The notes under the pieces were generated by a model. It was not told the DNA's origin, did not search any database, and saw only the letters and a list, made by a program, of their open reading frames with translations. Positions 42,596-51,630 of a stretch of 64,000 nt of DNA are shown here, one piece after another. The position numbers were made by a program, and so were the translations under genes. Source of the DNA: Pontibacillus chungwhensis BH030062 (GTDB lineage: Bacteria > Bacillota > Bacilli > Bacillales > BH030062); contig NZ_AVBG01000014.1 in NCBI RefSeq assembly GCF_000770675.1, forward strand, positions 1-64,000. The letters are read 5' to 3'. Positions within the stretch are counted from its first letter, which is position 1; each line of letters starts with the position of its first letter.

Positions 42596-43162
42596 ATGAA
42601 TAAATTCATAAATTTCTTAGAGAATCACTTAGGTGAGATTGAATGCGGATGGTCTAAAAACGAAGACGACGAGGAACTTCCATTTCAAGTTGTCAAATAT
42701 GGTAATGGACCTTTCGAGGGTACGGTGACTTATTCAACATTGGGGTTGAGTAATTTTCCGTTTGTATCATATATGAGCGAAAAAGAAATACATCAAGAAC
42801 TTATTTTTGTTGCAGACTCAAGTATTGGAGATATAAATATACCATCGTTACTGCAACAAGTAGGTTTAATGATATTTCAAAAAAATCGTGCCCTTTTAAG
42901 GGGAGATGTTATAGGACCTTATGGCTCATTATTTAATAACTCAAAATTAGAAGCCCTATACTCAACAATGCCAGTTTATTTCCCTGATGATTTTCACTCT
43001 TATTCAGTAAATGAAGATATTACTATTGTGATGACTTGGCTTATTCCGATTACTTCAAAAGAAGCTCTGTTTGTTGAGGAAAACGGATGGAGTAGCTTTG
43101 AAGATAAACTTGAAGATTTAGACCCTGATCTAATTGACTTCAACCGAGAAAGTATTATTTAG
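42596..43162 (+). CDS. Suppressor-of-fused (SUFU) domain protein
   Basis: The 188-aa protein matches the bacterial SUFU domain: an early GEIECGW...LPFQVVKYGNGPFEGTVTYSTLGLS, a central EKEIHQELIFVADSS, and late VMTWLIPITSKEALFVEENGWSSFED. In bacteria SUFU proteins are predicted immunity proteins of contact-dependent or polymorphic toxins. No toxin gene adjoins, so it may be an orphan immunity gene. The ATG at 42596 follows GGGAGGA. It is flanked by family D repeats. Confidence 0.85.
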   Translation: MNKFINFLENHLGEIECGWSKNEDDEELPFQVVKYGNGPFEGTVTYSTLGLSNFPFVSYMSEKEIHQELIFVADSSIGDINIPSLLQQVGLMIFQKNRALLRGDVIGPYGSLFNNSKLEALYSTMPVYFPDDFHSYSVNEDITIVMTWLIPITSKEALFVEENGWSSFEDKLEDLDPDLIDFNRESII

Positions 43163-43169
43163 TATAATC

Positions 43170-43235
43170 ATTCTTTAACTAAAGGGTGCGAATGTTGAAC
43201 AAGAACAGTCGCTTCTTTCAATAGCGGAGCAGGCT
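43170..43235 (+). repeat. Family D intergenic repeat, copy 2
   Basis: TTAACTAAAGGGTGCGAATG followed by TTGAACAAGAACAGTCGC and AATAGCGGAGCAGG. It lies directly after the SUFU gene. Confidence 0.55.
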
Positions 43236-43251
43236 TGATCAGGAGGATTAT

Positions 43252-43545
43252 ATGGTAAAGAAAAAGGCATTACTCGTCGTTACGCTTTTACTACTTACAA
43301 TTTCTTTAATAGGCTGCTTAAAAGAAGATACAGTTAAGGGGAAAATTAAAGGTACTATTGAAGAAAAGTATCCACAACAAAATATGATATTAGTACAGGA
43401 TAATTCTAATACCCGAAACAAAATCCCTGTTGATGATATTGAAAAATATGAAATAGGAGACAAAGTAGAAATTACTGTGTATATGGATCCTGAAATAAAC
43501 GGTGCTACAACATATAAAAATTCGAAATTTGTAATAAAAAAGTAA
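43252..43545 (+). CDS. Putative lipoprotein (97 aa)
   Basis: The signal peptide KKKALLVVTLLLLTISLIGC ends in lipobox LIGC. The mature domain of about 76 residues is beta-rich (VKGKIKGTIEEKYP, MILVQDNSNT, KVEITVYMD, TYKNSKFVIKK) and looks like a small OB or DUF3221-like barrel. Ribosome binding site AGGAGG. It is flanked by family D repeats on both sides. Confidence 0.75.
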   Translation: MVKKKALLVVTLLLLTISLIGCLKEDTVKGKIKGTIEEKYPQQNMILVQDNSNTRNKIPVDDIEKYEIGDKVEITVYMDPEINGATTYKNSKFVIKK

Positions 43546-43573
43546 ATTAACTCACTTAGGAAAAGGGATGAAA

Positions 43574-43640
43574 TTTCTCCATAACTTATTAAACTATTGG
43601 GTGCAATAGTGAAATAAGGAGTTGTCGATGCGGCAGCTCC
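43574..43640 (+). repeat. Family D intergenic repeat, copy 3
   Basis: TTAAACTATTGGGTGCAATAGTG, in two parts, then AAATAAGGAGTTGTCG. Diverged from the best form. Confidence 0.45.
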
Positions 43641-43732
43641 TATTGTGTTAATGCGGCAGTAGAGTTTAATACCAATTAAAGTGTACTGTAACGCTCTCAT
43701 ATATTTATCGTCTAAATAGTAAGGAGGTTAGT

Positions 43733-44260
43733 ATGATGAAATTTAGATTTTTATTCTTTGCTTTAACTCTTATATGTCTTTTATCAATAATGGGTTGTTC
43801 TGGCATAAATGATACGAATGAAAAAGCTGATAATGATAGTGAAGTTAAGGAGGTTAGTAACAATGAAGAGTTGGACGGTTCTTCAGGGGATGTTATTCCT
43901 AAGCCACCAAGTCTAACCGTTTTTGTTGGAGAAGAGACTATTAGACCATCGCTTGGTACTCATAGTTGGAGTATAGACAATGGAGACGGAACAGCAAGTG
44001 GAATAGAGGCAGGTTCTTCTGCACCACCAGAATTGGTTAAAGATAGTAATCCAATGCAGGTAACAGCCGATACCAATGTTGAATTGGACTTCGAAGAACA
44101 GCCAGAAAGCTATACTGTTAGAATATGGGGTGAGGACAACAATGTTGTATACAGCTCTGATGAGGTTGTTCTGTCTGAAAAAGGAAAAATTGTTTACGAG
44201 GTGTTAGCACATTGGGAACAAGGTACTGCAAGTTATGCCTTTTCTTTAGATGTTGAATAA
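43733..44260 (+). CDS. Putative lipoprotein (175 aa)
   Basis: The signal peptide KFRFLFFALTLICLLSIMGC has lipobox IMGC. An acidic linker rich in Asn, Asp and Glu follows (about 25-55). The mature domain has Ig-like beta wording (PSLTVFVGEETIRPSLGTHSW, NVELDFEEQPESYTVRIWGED, GKIVYEVLAHWEQGTASYAFSL). Similar domains occur in Bacillus lipoproteins with no known role. Start ATG 43733 or 43736, both after AAGGAGG. Confidence 0.75.
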   Translation: MMKFRFLFFALTLICLLSIMGCSGINDTNEKADNDSEVKEVSNNEELDGSSGDVIPKPPSLTVFVGEETIRPSLGTHSWSIDNGDGTASGIEAGSSAPPELVKDSNPMQVTADTNVELDFEEQPESYTVRIWGEDNNVVYSSDEVVLSEKGKIVYEVLAHWEQGTASYAFSLDVE

Positions 44261-44261
44261 C

Positions 44262-44340
44262 TTCATTATTAAGCTAACGGGTGCGATTGTTGAAGAAGAG
44301 AAATCACATCTTCCATTAACGGACCAGAATCGTTGAATGA
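44262..44340 (+). repeat. Family D intergenic repeat, copy 4 (best copy)
   Basis: TTAAGCTAACGGGTGCGATTG followed by TTGAAGAAGAGAAATCACATC and a second partial unit CATTAACGGACCAGAATCG. Confidence 0.6.
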
Positions 44341-44382
44341 AATATTGAAAAAAAGTTTGCATCTAGGATGTGATAAAACTTT

Positions 44383-44580
44383 ATGGTATGGTTTGATTTA
44401 CTTTTTCTAGTAACCATATGGGGGGTATTTCTTGCGGTTTCAAGAAATATTAAATTAACACTAATTGTTTTAACAATAGCATCCTTCATTTGTATAGTTT
44501 TTAACTTAGATATTTTTTATGTCGTACCGATTTCATCTTTTGTTAATTTTATTCTTGGAAAGAATAGAAAAAACCAATAA
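44383..44580 (+). CDS. Small hydrophobic protein (65 aa)
   Basis: Nearly the whole product is hydrophobic, with two or three helices (about 4-20, 24-41 and 44-58), ending in a basic tail GKNRKNQ. The ribosome binding site is weak (AGGATGTGAT). It sits between two family D repeats. Function unknown. Confidence 0.55.
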   Translation: MVWFDLLFLVTIWGVFLAVSRNIKLTLIVLTIASFICIVFNLDIFYVVPISSFVNFILGKNRKNQ

Positions 44581-44640
44581 AGTTATTCCACTAACGGGTG
44601 CGATTATCCAAGAAGAGAATCGTTCTCTAAGCTATAAAAA
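44581..44640 (+). repeat. Family D intergenic repeat, copy 5
   Basis: CCACTAACGGGTGCGATTATCC followed by AAGAAGAGAATCG, directly after the small hydrophobic protein. Confidence 0.55.
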
Positions 44641-44657
44641 CGAAAGGGGAATATTAA

Positions 44658-45191
44658 ATGTTTAAATATAAAATCAACGAAGACACTGAACTTCGTTTAC
44701 TAGAAGTACGTCATGCTGAAGAACTATTTCAACTCACTGATGCCTCAAGGAATAATCTACGTAAATGGTTACCTTGGATTGATCGCACAAAGACAGTAGA
44801 GAACTCAAAGGGATTTATTGAGGGGACATTAAAGCAATTCTGTAACAATGATGGCTTCCAGGCGGGGATCTGGTATAAAGGAGAATTAGCAGGGATCGTA
44901 GGGTTACATACTATTAATTGGTCAAATAAATCTACTTCCTTAGGTTACTGGCTTGGGGATTCTTTTCAAGGAAAAGGGTTAATGACAAAGTCGTGTTAAG
45001 AAGTCATAAACTATTGCTTTAATGAACTTGAACTTAAGCGTATAGAAATACGAGTAGCAACTGAGAATGAAAAAAGTTTAGCCATCCCACATAGGTTAGG
45101 TTTTACAAAAGAAGGATGTCTTGAAAAATCAGAATTATTGTACGACGAATATGTAGATCATTATGTTTTTGGCCTAATTAACGAAAATTAA
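44658..45191 (+). pseudogene. GNAT acetyltransferase (RimL/YdaF-like) with one in-frame stop
   Basis: A 178-codon frame encodes a GNAT protein resembling B. subtilis YdaF, a ribosomal-protein-type N-acetyltransferase: MFKYKINEDTELRLLEVRHAEELF at the start, LRKWLPWIDR, AGIVGLHTINW, LGYWLGDSFQGKGLMTKSC (acetyl-CoA loop Q-x-x-G-x-G), then LELKRIEIRVATENEKSLAI and LGFTKEGCLE. A TAA at 44997-44999 interrupts it at codon 114, in frame, right after the acetyl-CoA loop. One base change would restore it. The truncated 113-aa product would lack half of the catalytic fold. Confidence 0.82.
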
Positions 45192-45211
45192 ACTAGATCT
45201 CTTGATTTCAA

Positions 45212-45260
45212 CTCTTCAAGTATAGGGGGCGATTGTAGAAGAAGAGCATTTGTCCCTTTC
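45212..45260 (+). repeat. Family D intergenic repeat, copy 6
   Basis: AAGTATAGGGGGCGATTGTAG followed by AAGAAGAGCATTTGTCCC, directly after the GNAT pseudogene. A seventh, short copy (TATTAACGGGTGATTTAGTGG) is at about 45448. Confidence 0.5.
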
Positions 45261-45269
45261 AGCAAATTT

Positions 45270-45400
45270 TTCCAAAAATAAAAGACGTCCTATGAAGGAC
45301 GTCTTTGCGTATTGCGGCGAGAGACAGCACTCCACATAGTGCATTGCCATAAAGGCGCGTCAATCTCGTCTTATGCAATTCAGCTCATCGCTAGACTAGT
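45270..45400 (-). ncRNA. Candidate small RNA on the minus strand
   Basis: Read on the minus strand, a -10-like TATACT (near 45400) is followed by about 110 bases with a closing pair ACGAGA / TCTCGC, an inner stem GCACT-ATGTGG-AGTGC, and then a terminator AAAGACGTCC / GGACGTCTTT (45280-45305) followed by TATTTTT. No protein frame fits. There is no gene on this strand nearby that the terminator could serve. The family is unknown to me. Confidence 0.35.
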
Positions 45401-45479
45401 ATAGCATAATGCAACCATTATATCTAATAGAAAATTTTCCTTATAGTATTAACGGGTGATTTAGTGGAACAGGTAAGTA

Positions 45480-45665
45480 TTATGACGTAGCCAATTTATA
45501 ATTCCTATACATGCCTAGAGCAGATATGGGAGCACCGATTACACAAAACCAAGCAAACCATTCTGAGTAGCTACCTTCAGAGCCAAAAGAAAGCTGATAA
45601 ACCCCAAGACCAAATAATAAAATACATCCAATAATTCCAATGACAAATCGGATACCTTTTCTCAT
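45480..45665 (-). CDS. Small membrane protein with two helices (61 aa)
   Basis: A basic N-terminus (MRKGIR) leads into a helix (about 7-25), a polar loop FGSEGSYSEW and a second helix (about 36-52). The ribosome binding site is AGGAGG. It is monocistronic and reads away from the ribose operon. Function unknown. Confidence 0.65.
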   Translation of the reverse strand: MRKGIRFVIGIIGCILLFGLGVYQLSFGSEGSYSEWFAWFCVIGAPISALGMYRNYKLATS

Positions 45666-45849
45666 AAAAGCCTCCTATTCAATACCAACTATTCTATATG
45701 TTAACACAATCTTACCAAAAGTTAACATACAACAAAACTTACATCTTACATGAACTGTGGTTCAGCACCGAACCAACTCCAACTCAAATCAATATGCACT
45801 CAAGCTTTCAAGACAATGTTATTTTTTTAGTAGCAAATAAATATTAGTG

Positions 45850-45902
45850 TTGAAAACGATTACAAACATGTGTTAAGTTATGTGTAACCGGTTACACATA
45901 AC
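45850..45902 (+). promoter_or_regulatory. Control region of the rbs operon: cre site and RbsR operator
   Basis: TTGAAAACGATTACA (45850-45864) fits the cre consensus WTGnAAnCGnWnnCW at every fixed position and should bind CcpA. Thirteen bases later comes a perfect 26-bp palindrome GTTATGTGTAACC / GGTTACACATAAC (45877-45902) with a CCGG centre, typical of LacI-family operators and presumably bound by RbsR. The TTGAAA within the cre site may also be the -35 box. Confidence 0.85.
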
Positions 45903-45915
45903 AGGGAGTGAAAAC

Positions 45916-46893
45916 ATGATTACCATAAAAGACGTTGCCCGTGAAGCAGGTGTATCAGTCGCCACCGTTTCGCGAGTCTTAAACGAAAATGGTTACGTAG
46001 GGGAAGAAACGAAAAAGAAAGTCCTCAAGGCCATGAATTCATTAAACTATAGTCCGAACGAAGTGGCTCGCTCCCTGTATAAACGGGAATCGAAACTGAT
46101 CGGACTGTTGCTACCAGACATAACGAACCCATTCTTTCCTCAGTTAGCGAGAGGGATTGAAGATACCGTGAATCAGTCAGGGTATCGCCTGCTGCTTGGA
46201 AATAGTGATGAGGAGTTAGAGAAAGAACTTGATTATATACAAACGTTCGTACAGAATAACGTCGTTGGGATGATTTCAGCGACAAACCATGTCGATCAAA
46301 ACATTTACGATGCCTTACAGATTCCGCTTGTCCTTTTAGACCGTACAACCGATCAGTATCCTTCTGTCTACAGCGATGGCCGGGAAGGTGGAAGACTAGC
46401 GGCGCGTACGCTCGTCGACAAGGGAGCCAGAAGAGTTACGTTGATGAAAGGGCCTGCTCACGTGAAACCAGCACAAGATCGCTTTAAAGGAGCGGTTGAC
46501 GTGTTGAGTGATGCAGACATTGACTTTTCAGTGCTTGCGACAACGTCTTATTCTTTTGAAGATGCCAAAGGTTGGGCGGAAGAGCTGTTTCAGAAATACC
46601 CGAATACAGATGGGGTTATTGCGAGTAATGATATTGTAGGGATTGCGATCATCCATGAAGCGCTGAGACTTGGTAAGCGAATTCCTGAAGATCTGCAAAT
46701 TATCGGGTACGATGATATCCCGCAAAGCAGTCTTTCCTATCCGCCGCTTTCAACGATCCGTCAGCCAGCTTACGAAATGGGACAAGCGGCAGCGGAGTTA
46801 CTTTTACAAACGATTAAGAAAGAGCCAGGAATCGAAACGAAAATCGAGATGCCTGTAGAATTTATAGAACGAGATACGACTAGAAAGGAATGA
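45916..46893 (+). CDS. rbsR: Ribose operon repressor
   Basis: The 325-aa LacI-family protein has the helix-turn-helix MITIKDVAREAGVSVATVSR followed by hinge NENGYVGEETKKKVLKAM, and a ribose-binding-protein-like effector domain (SKLIGLLLPDITNPFFPQLARGIED, TDGVIASNDIVGIAIIHEAL, LQIIGYDDIPQSS). It represses rbs genes until ribose binds. The ATG at 45916 follows AGGGAGTG; a longer frame starts inside the operator palindrome. It is autoregulated by that palindrome. Confidence 0.95.
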   Translation: MITIKDVAREAGVSVATVSRVLNENGYVGEETKKKVLKAMNSLNYSPNEVARSLYKRESKLIGLLLPDITNPFFPQLARGIEDTVNQSGYRLLLGNSDEELEKELDYIQTFVQNNVVGMISATNHVDQNIYDALQIPLVLLDRTTDQYPSVYSDGREGGRLAARTLVDKGARRVTLMKGPAHVKPAQDRFKGAVDVLSDADIDFSVLATTSYSFEDAKGWAEELFQKYPNTDGVIASNDIVGIAIIHEALRLGKRIPEDLQIIGYDDIPQSSLSYPPLSTIRQPAYEMGQAAAELLLQTIKKEPGIETKIEMPVEFIERDTTRKE

Positions 46894-46898
46894 AGATC

Positions 46899-47789
46899 AT
46901 GAATAAACCAAAGATTGCCGTTATAGGCAGTTCGTCGATGGACTTAGTGGTGACCTCGAACAGACGTCCATTAGCAGGGGAAACGGTTTTAGGGGAGTCT
47001 TTTGAAACCGTCCCAGGAGGAAAAGGCGCCAATCAGGCTGTTGCGGCGGCTAGACTTGGAGCTGACGTCTACATGATTGGACGTGTAGGAGATGATCCAT
47101 ATGGTACGGAAATTTTGGAGAACCTGAAACGGGAAGGTGTTCATACCGATCATGTGGAACCGGTTACACATTCAAAGAGTGGAACGGCTCACATTATATT
47201 AGCTGAAGGAGATAACAGCATTGTCGTAGTGAAAGGGGCTAACGATTACGTTACGCCAGACTATGTGAATCAAGCTCGTGCTCGATTGGCTGAGTGTGAT
47301 CTCGTTCTCATTCAACAGGAGATCCCAGAAGAAACAGTGATCGAGACAGCGAGGTTGTGCAAGGAGTTAGATGTTCCGCTTTTACTAAACCCGGCACCTG
47401 CGAGAGAGATTCCTGAAGCGGTCATCGAACAAGTCAGTTATCTTACACCAAATGAACACGAAGCCGCACAGTTGTTTGAGGGAGAAACTCTTTCAGCTAT
47501 TCTGAAGCGTTTCCCAAATAAGCTATTTATTACAGAAGGAAAAGCGGGCGTTCGCTTCTTTAACAATCAGGAAGAGGTCGTTGTTCCGTCCTTCCCAGTT
47601 GAAGCTGTTGATACAACCGGAGCTGGAGATACGTTCAACGCAGCCTTTGCCACAGCGATTGCCGAAGGGAAGTTACTCTTTGAATCGTTGCGTTTCGCCA
47701 ATCAAGCAGCTGCCTTATCTGTCACAGCATTTGGAGCTCAAGGCGGAATGCCAACACGAGCTGAGGTAGAAAAGGAGCTGAACAAATGA
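46899..47789 (+). CDS. rbsK: Ribokinase
   Basis: A PfkB-family kinase of 296 aa that converts ribose to ribose 5-phosphate. The first signature is GGKGANQAVAAARLGADVYMIG in two parts, and the second is VDTTGAGDTFNAAFA, with the catalytic Asp in GAGD. The ATG at 46899 lies nine bases after AAAGGA; the ATG at 46890 overlaps the rbsR stop and has no spacing to that site. Second gene of the operon. Confidence 0.96.
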   Translation: MNKPKIAVIGSSSMDLVVTSNRRPLAGETVLGESFETVPGGKGANQAVAAARLGADVYMIGRVGDDPYGTEILENLKREGVHTDHVEPVTHSKSGTAHIILAEGDNSIVVVKGANDYVTPDYVNQARARLAECDLVLIQQEIPEETVIETARLCKELDVPLLLNPAPAREIPEAVIEQVSYLTPNEHEAAQLFEGETLSAILKRFPNKLFITEGKAGVRFFNNQEEVVVPSFPVEAVDTTGAGDTFNAAFATAIAEGKLLFESLRFANQAAALSVTAFGAQGGMPTRAEVEKELNK

Positions 47790-48172
47790 AACGTAACGGC
47801 ATACTAAACAGTCATATAGCCAAAGTACTCGCTGATCTTGGTCATACCGACACCATCGTTGTAGCCGATGCAGGGCTCCCTATACCAGAAGGGGTGCCAA
47901 AGATCGACCTATCCTTACAGCAAGGCGTGCCACGTTTCTTAGATGTAGTCGCATTGTTAAAAGAAGAAATGGTTGTCGAGAAAACAACGGTCGCAAACGA
48001 AATGGAACAGAATGAAGAAGTGCATATAGGTTTTAAGGGATATTTCGATGAGGTGGAGTACATCTCACACGAATCGTTGAAACAACAACTGAAAAACGCT
48101 AAAGCCGTTATCCGCACAGGAGAAGTTACACCTTACGCAAACTGTATCCTGCACGCTGGCGTCACGTTTTAA
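47786..48172 (+). CDS. rbsD: D-ribose pyranase
   Basis: A 128-aa protein with the RbsD pattern: MKRNGILNSHIAKVLADLGHTD with the catalytic His20, VADAGLPIPEG, IDLSLQQGVPRFLDV and the C-terminal TGEVTPYANCILHAGV. It interconverts the pyranose and furanose forms of ribose, feeding RbsK. The start overlaps the rbsK stop by four bases (ATGA). Confidence 0.96.
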   Translation: MKRNGILNSHIAKVLADLGHTDTIVVADAGLPIPEGVPKIDLSLQQGVPRFLDVVALLKEEMVVEKTTVANEMEQNEEVHIGFKGYFDEVEYISHESLKQQLKNAKAVIRTGEVTPYANCILHAGVTF

Positions 48173-48188
48173 CAAAGGGGGATGAAAC

Positions 48189-49679
48189 ATGCAGATCTCT
48201 ATGGAAAACATCCACAAAGCCTTCGGGACCAATCAGGTGCTCGAAGGTGTGGATATGGAAATTAAACACGGAGAAGTTCACGCTTTAATGGGCGAGAATG
48301 GAGCGGGAAAGTCGACTTTAATGAAGATTCTCACAGGCCTTCATCAAAAAGACGAAGGGACCGTTACGATTGACGGAGAAGAGAAGACTTTTGCTAATCC
48401 AAAAGAAGCCGAGCAATTCGGGATTGCGTTTATTCATCAAGAATTAAATGTTTGGCCGGATTTAACCGTTTTAGAGAACTTATTTATAAATAAAGAGCCT
48501 GTTACGAAGTTCGGTCTTATTCAAACGAAAAAAATGAAAGCGATTGCGAGTGAGCAATTTGAGAAACTAGCGGTCTCGATTCCCCTTCATAAAGAAGCCG
48601 GTCAGTGCTCAGTCGGGGAACAGCAAATGATCGAAATTGCCAAGGCACTCATGACCGATGCGAAAGTGATCATTATGGACGAGCCATCGGCTGCTCTTAC
48701 AGACCGAGAGATCGAGAAGCTATTTGATGTCATTCGCTCGTTGAAAGCTTCAGGCGTATCAATCGTCTATATTTCGCACCGTATGGAAGAGATCTTTACG
48801 ATATGCGACCGGATTACTGTGATGCGCGATGGACAAACCGTTGATACAACACCGATTCCTGAGACAAGCTTTGATGATGTCGTTAGGAAAATGGTCGGCA
48901 GAGAGCTGACAGACCGATTCCCAGAACGAACGCCCGATCCTGGTGAGGCAGTGCTTGAAGTGAAAGGCCTTGGGCGAAAAGGGGTCTTTCAGGATGTAAA
49001 CTTCAACGCTCGCGCTGGTGAAATTGTTGGTGTAGCCGGATTAATGGGAGCGGGGCGTACTGAAATTATGCGTACCCTGTTCGGATTAGACGGCAAGTAT
49101 GATGGCGAGATTTTTGTAAACGGTCAGAAAGTAGACGTGAAGAATCCGAGTCAGGCAGTGAAGCTAGGTCTAGGTTTTATCACAGAAGACCGTAAAGGAG
49201 AAGGCCTTGTCTTAGACTTCCCGATTAAAGACAACATCGCCTTACCAAGCTTACGAAGCTTTACGAAGAATAGTCTGATTCAGGAAAAAGAAGAACAAGA
49301 ATTCGTTGAAATGCTTATCAAACGCCTCACGGTTAAAACGGAATCTTCTAGCACAGAAGCGAAGAATCTCTCTGGCGGAAATCAACAAAAAGTCGTTATC
49401 GCCAAATGGATTGGAATCGGCCCGAAAGTGCTAATTCTAGATGAACCAACTCGCGGAGTCGACGTTGGTGCCAAGCGAGAGATCTATCAATTAATGAATG
49501 AACTAACAGACCGCGGGGTCGCGATCATTATGGTTTCTTCAGAACTACCAGAAGTTCTGGGCATGAGCGACAGAGTTCTCGTTGTGCATGAAGGGACCAT
49601 TGCTGGAGAACTCCATCGAGACGAAGCCGACCAGGAGAAAATTATGACATTAGCAACAGGGGGTCAAGTAAATGGATAG
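48189..49679 (+). CDS. rbsA: Ribose ABC transporter, ATP-binding protein
   Basis: The 496-aa protein contains two fused ABC domains. The first has Walker [10 protein letters not shown] at 35-43, signature SVGEQQM and Walker [12 protein letters not shown]. The second has a degenerate Walker A (GLMGAGRTE), signature LSGGNQQKV and Walker [13 protein letters not shown]. That asymmetry is normal for RbsA. It energises the RbsC channel. Confidence 0.96.
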   Translation: MQISMENIHKAFGTNQVLEGVDMEIKHGEVHALMGENGAGKSTLMKILTGLHQKDEGTVTIDGEEKTFANPKEAEQFGIAFIHQELNVWPDLTVLENLFINKEPVTKFGLIQTKKMKAIASEQFEKLAVSIPLHKEAGQCSVGEQQMIEIAKALMTDAKVIIMDEPSAALTDREIEKLFDVIRSLKASGVSIVYISHRMEEIFTICDRITVMRDGQTVDTTPIPETSFDDVVRKMVGRELTDRFPERTPDPGEAVLEVKGLGRKGVFQDVNFNARAGEIVGVAGLMGAGRTEIMRTLFGLDGKYDGEIFVNGQKVDVKNPSQAVKLGLGFITEDRKGEGLVLDFPIKDNIALPSLRSFTKNSLIQEKEEQEFVEMLIKRLTVKTESSSTEAKNLSGGNQQKVVIAKWIGIGPKVLILDEPTRGVDVGAKREIYQLMNELTDRGVAIIMVSSELPEVLGMSDRVLVVHEGTIAGELHRDEADQEKIMTLATGGQVNG

Positions 49680-50628
49680 TGCAATCAAAGGGGCAAAACA
49701 GGTAGGAAACATCACACAAAAATTAGGTCCGTTTGTCGGGCTGCTCGCTCTTATTGTAGTTGTATCAATTTTTAATTCTAGTTTCTTAGAACCGTTGAAC
49801 TTATTAAATCTATTAAGACAAGTCGCGATTAATGCGCTGATCGCTTATGGCATGACGTTCGTTATTTTAACAGGTGGCATTGATTTATCCGTCGGTTCTG
49901 TACTCGCGTTATCGAGTGCTTTAATGGCCGGCATGATGGTGTCTGGTCTTGATCCGATTCTAGCGATTATTATTGGTTGCTTACTAGGTGCTGTAATGGG
50001 AGCCGTAAACGGTCTTCTTATTACAAAAGGGAAAATGGCACCGTTTATCGCAACACTAGCAACCATGACGATGTTCCGGGGATTAACGCTCGTGTATACA
50101 GATGGTAATCCGATAACAGGACTTGGAGATAGCTACGCATTCCAGCTGTTCGGACGTGGGTATTTCCTAGGTATTCCGGTACCGGCGATTACAATGTTTC
50201 TTGCTTTCGCGGTTCTTTGGGTGATTTTACACAAAACGCCATTCGGTCGTAAGACATATGCGATTGGTGGCAATGAGAAAGCAGCTCTTATTTCAGGTAT
50301 TAATGTATCTCGCGTTAAGGTTATGGTTTATTCGCTTGCAGGCTTATTATCTGCCCTTGCAGGTGCGATTCTAGTATCCCGTCTTGATTCTGCTCAGCCT
50401 ACAGCAGGTGAAGCGTACGAGTTAGACGCGATTGCCGCTGTTGTGCTAGGTGGTACGAGTCTATCAGGCGGACGTGGGTTGATTATAGGAACACTAATTG
50501 GTGCACTCATTATCGGTACACTGAATAATGGATTGAACCTACTTGGCGTTTCTTCCTTCTTCCAGATGGTTGTGAAGGGTGTCGTTATTATCATCGCCGT
50601 ATTAATTGACCGAAAGAAAGCAGCATAG
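49672..50628 (+). CDS. rbsC: Ribose ABC transporter, permease
   Basis: The 318-aa membrane protein has eight to ten helices and the sugar-permease blocks [60 protein letters not shown] and [15 protein letters not shown]. It overlaps rbsA by eight bases. It pairs with RbsA and RbsB for ribose uptake. Confidence 0.96.
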   Translation: MDSAIKGAKQVGNITQKLGPFVGLLALIVVVSIFNSSFLEPLNLLNLLRQVAINALIAYGMTFVILTGGIDLSVGSVLALSSALMAGMMVSGLDPILAIIIGCLLGAVMGAVNGLLITKGKMAPFIATLATMTMFRGLTLVYTDGNPITGLGDSYAFQLFGRGYFLGIPVPAITMFLAFAVLWVILHKTPFGRKTYAIGGNEKAALISGINVSRVKVMVYSLAGLLSALAGAILVSRLDSAQPTAGEAYELDAIAAVVLGGTSLSGGRGLIIGTLIGALIIGTLNNGLNLLGVSSFFQMVVKGVVIIIAVLIDRKKAA

Positions 50629-50638
50629 GGGGATAAAC

Positions 50639-51571
50639 ATGAGAAAATTACGTCTATTATTAATGATGAGCCTCGTCCTAATTTTCCTAAGCGCCTGTTC
50701 CCTGCAACCGCCAGAGTGGGCGAAGCCAAGCTCAGGCGACGGAGAAGGAGACGTGAAGGTCGGACTATCGGTTTCTACATTAAATAATCCTTTCTTCGTA
50801 TCGATGAAAGAAGGAGTCGAGCAAGAGGCTGAAGCACAAGGAATGGAAGTCGTTGTCGTTGACGCTCAAAATGACGCAGCGAAACAAGTAAATGATGTGG
50901 AGGATTTAATTCAGCAAGGGGTTGATGTTCTCTTGATTAACCCAACAGACTCAGCAGCCATCTCAACAGCGGTTCAATCTGCTAACAGTCTAGGCATTCC
51001 AGTGGTTACACTTGATCGCTCCGCTGAAAAGGGAGAAGTCGCGACGTTAGTCAGCTCGGATAATGAAAAAGGTGGCGAAATCGCTGGGGAGTATATCGTC
51101 GAACAAGTTGGTGAAGGCGCGAAAGTCGCTGAACTAGAAGGCGTACCGGGTGCCTCCGCTACCCGCGAACGTGGAGCAGGCTTCCATAACATCGCTGACG
51201 AAAAGCTAGACGTCGTCGCCAAGCAAACGGCGAACTTTGACCGTACAGAAGGGTTAACGACGATGGAGAATATGCTACAAGGGAACCCTGAGATAGAAGC
51301 CGTCTTCGCTCACAATGACGAAATGGCACTAGGCGCTTATCAAGCCATCCAAAGCTCCGGTCGCGATATTCTCGTTGTAGGATTTGACGGAAATGACGAT
51401 GCGATGAGCAGTATCCGTGATGGGAACCTCTCCGCAACTGTGGCACAGCAGCCGATTGAGATTGGGAAACTAGCGGTTCAAGCTGGGGATGATGTTCTTC
51501 AAGGAAAAGAAGTTGAAGACACGATTCCTGTACCGCTTAAGCTCGTGACGGAAGAGAATGTAGACGAATAG
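50639..51571 (+). CDS. rbsB: Ribose ABC transporter, substrate-binding lipoprotein
   Basis: The 310-aa lipoprotein has the signal MRKLRLLLMMSLVLIFLSAC with lipobox LSAC. The mature part is a type I periplasmic binding fold (GLSVSTLNNPFFVSMKEG, DVLLINPTDSAAISTAV, GIPVVTLDRSAEKG, FAHNDEMALGAYQAI, VVGFDGNDDA). It captures ribose for RbsC/RbsA. The ATG at 50639 follows GGGGGAT. Last gene of the operon, with a strong terminator. Confidence 0.96.
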   Translation: MRKLRLLLMMSLVLIFLSACSLQPPEWAKPSSGDGEGDVKVGLSVSTLNNPFFVSMKEGVEQEAEAQGMEVVVVDAQNDAAKQVNDVEDLIQQGVDVLLINPTDSAAISTAVQSANSLGIPVVTLDRSAEKGEVATLVSSDNEKGGEIAGEYIVEQVGEGAKVAELEGVPGASATRERGAGFHNIADEKLDVVAKQTANFDRTEGLTTMENMLQGNPEIEAVFAHNDEMALGAYQAIQSSGRDILVVGFDGNDDAMSSIRDGNLSATVAQQPIEIGKLAVQAGDDVLQGKEVEDTIPVPLKLVTEENVDE

Positions 51572-51581
51572 GATTATTAGC

Positions 51582-51613
51582 GAACCCGGATGAGTGGCAT
51601 CCGGGTTCTTTTA
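51582..51613 (+). terminator. Rho-independent terminator of the rbs operon
   Basis: An 11-bp perfect stem GAACCCGGATG / CATCCGGGTTC followed by TTTTAAA. Confidence 0.9.
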
Positions 51614-51630
51614 AATGGTGAGAGTCCTAC

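Noticed and set aside
42515-45470. True integron
   Set aside because: No integrase gene and no attC-type hairpins with the usual core sites are visible; only a cassette-like layout is claimed.
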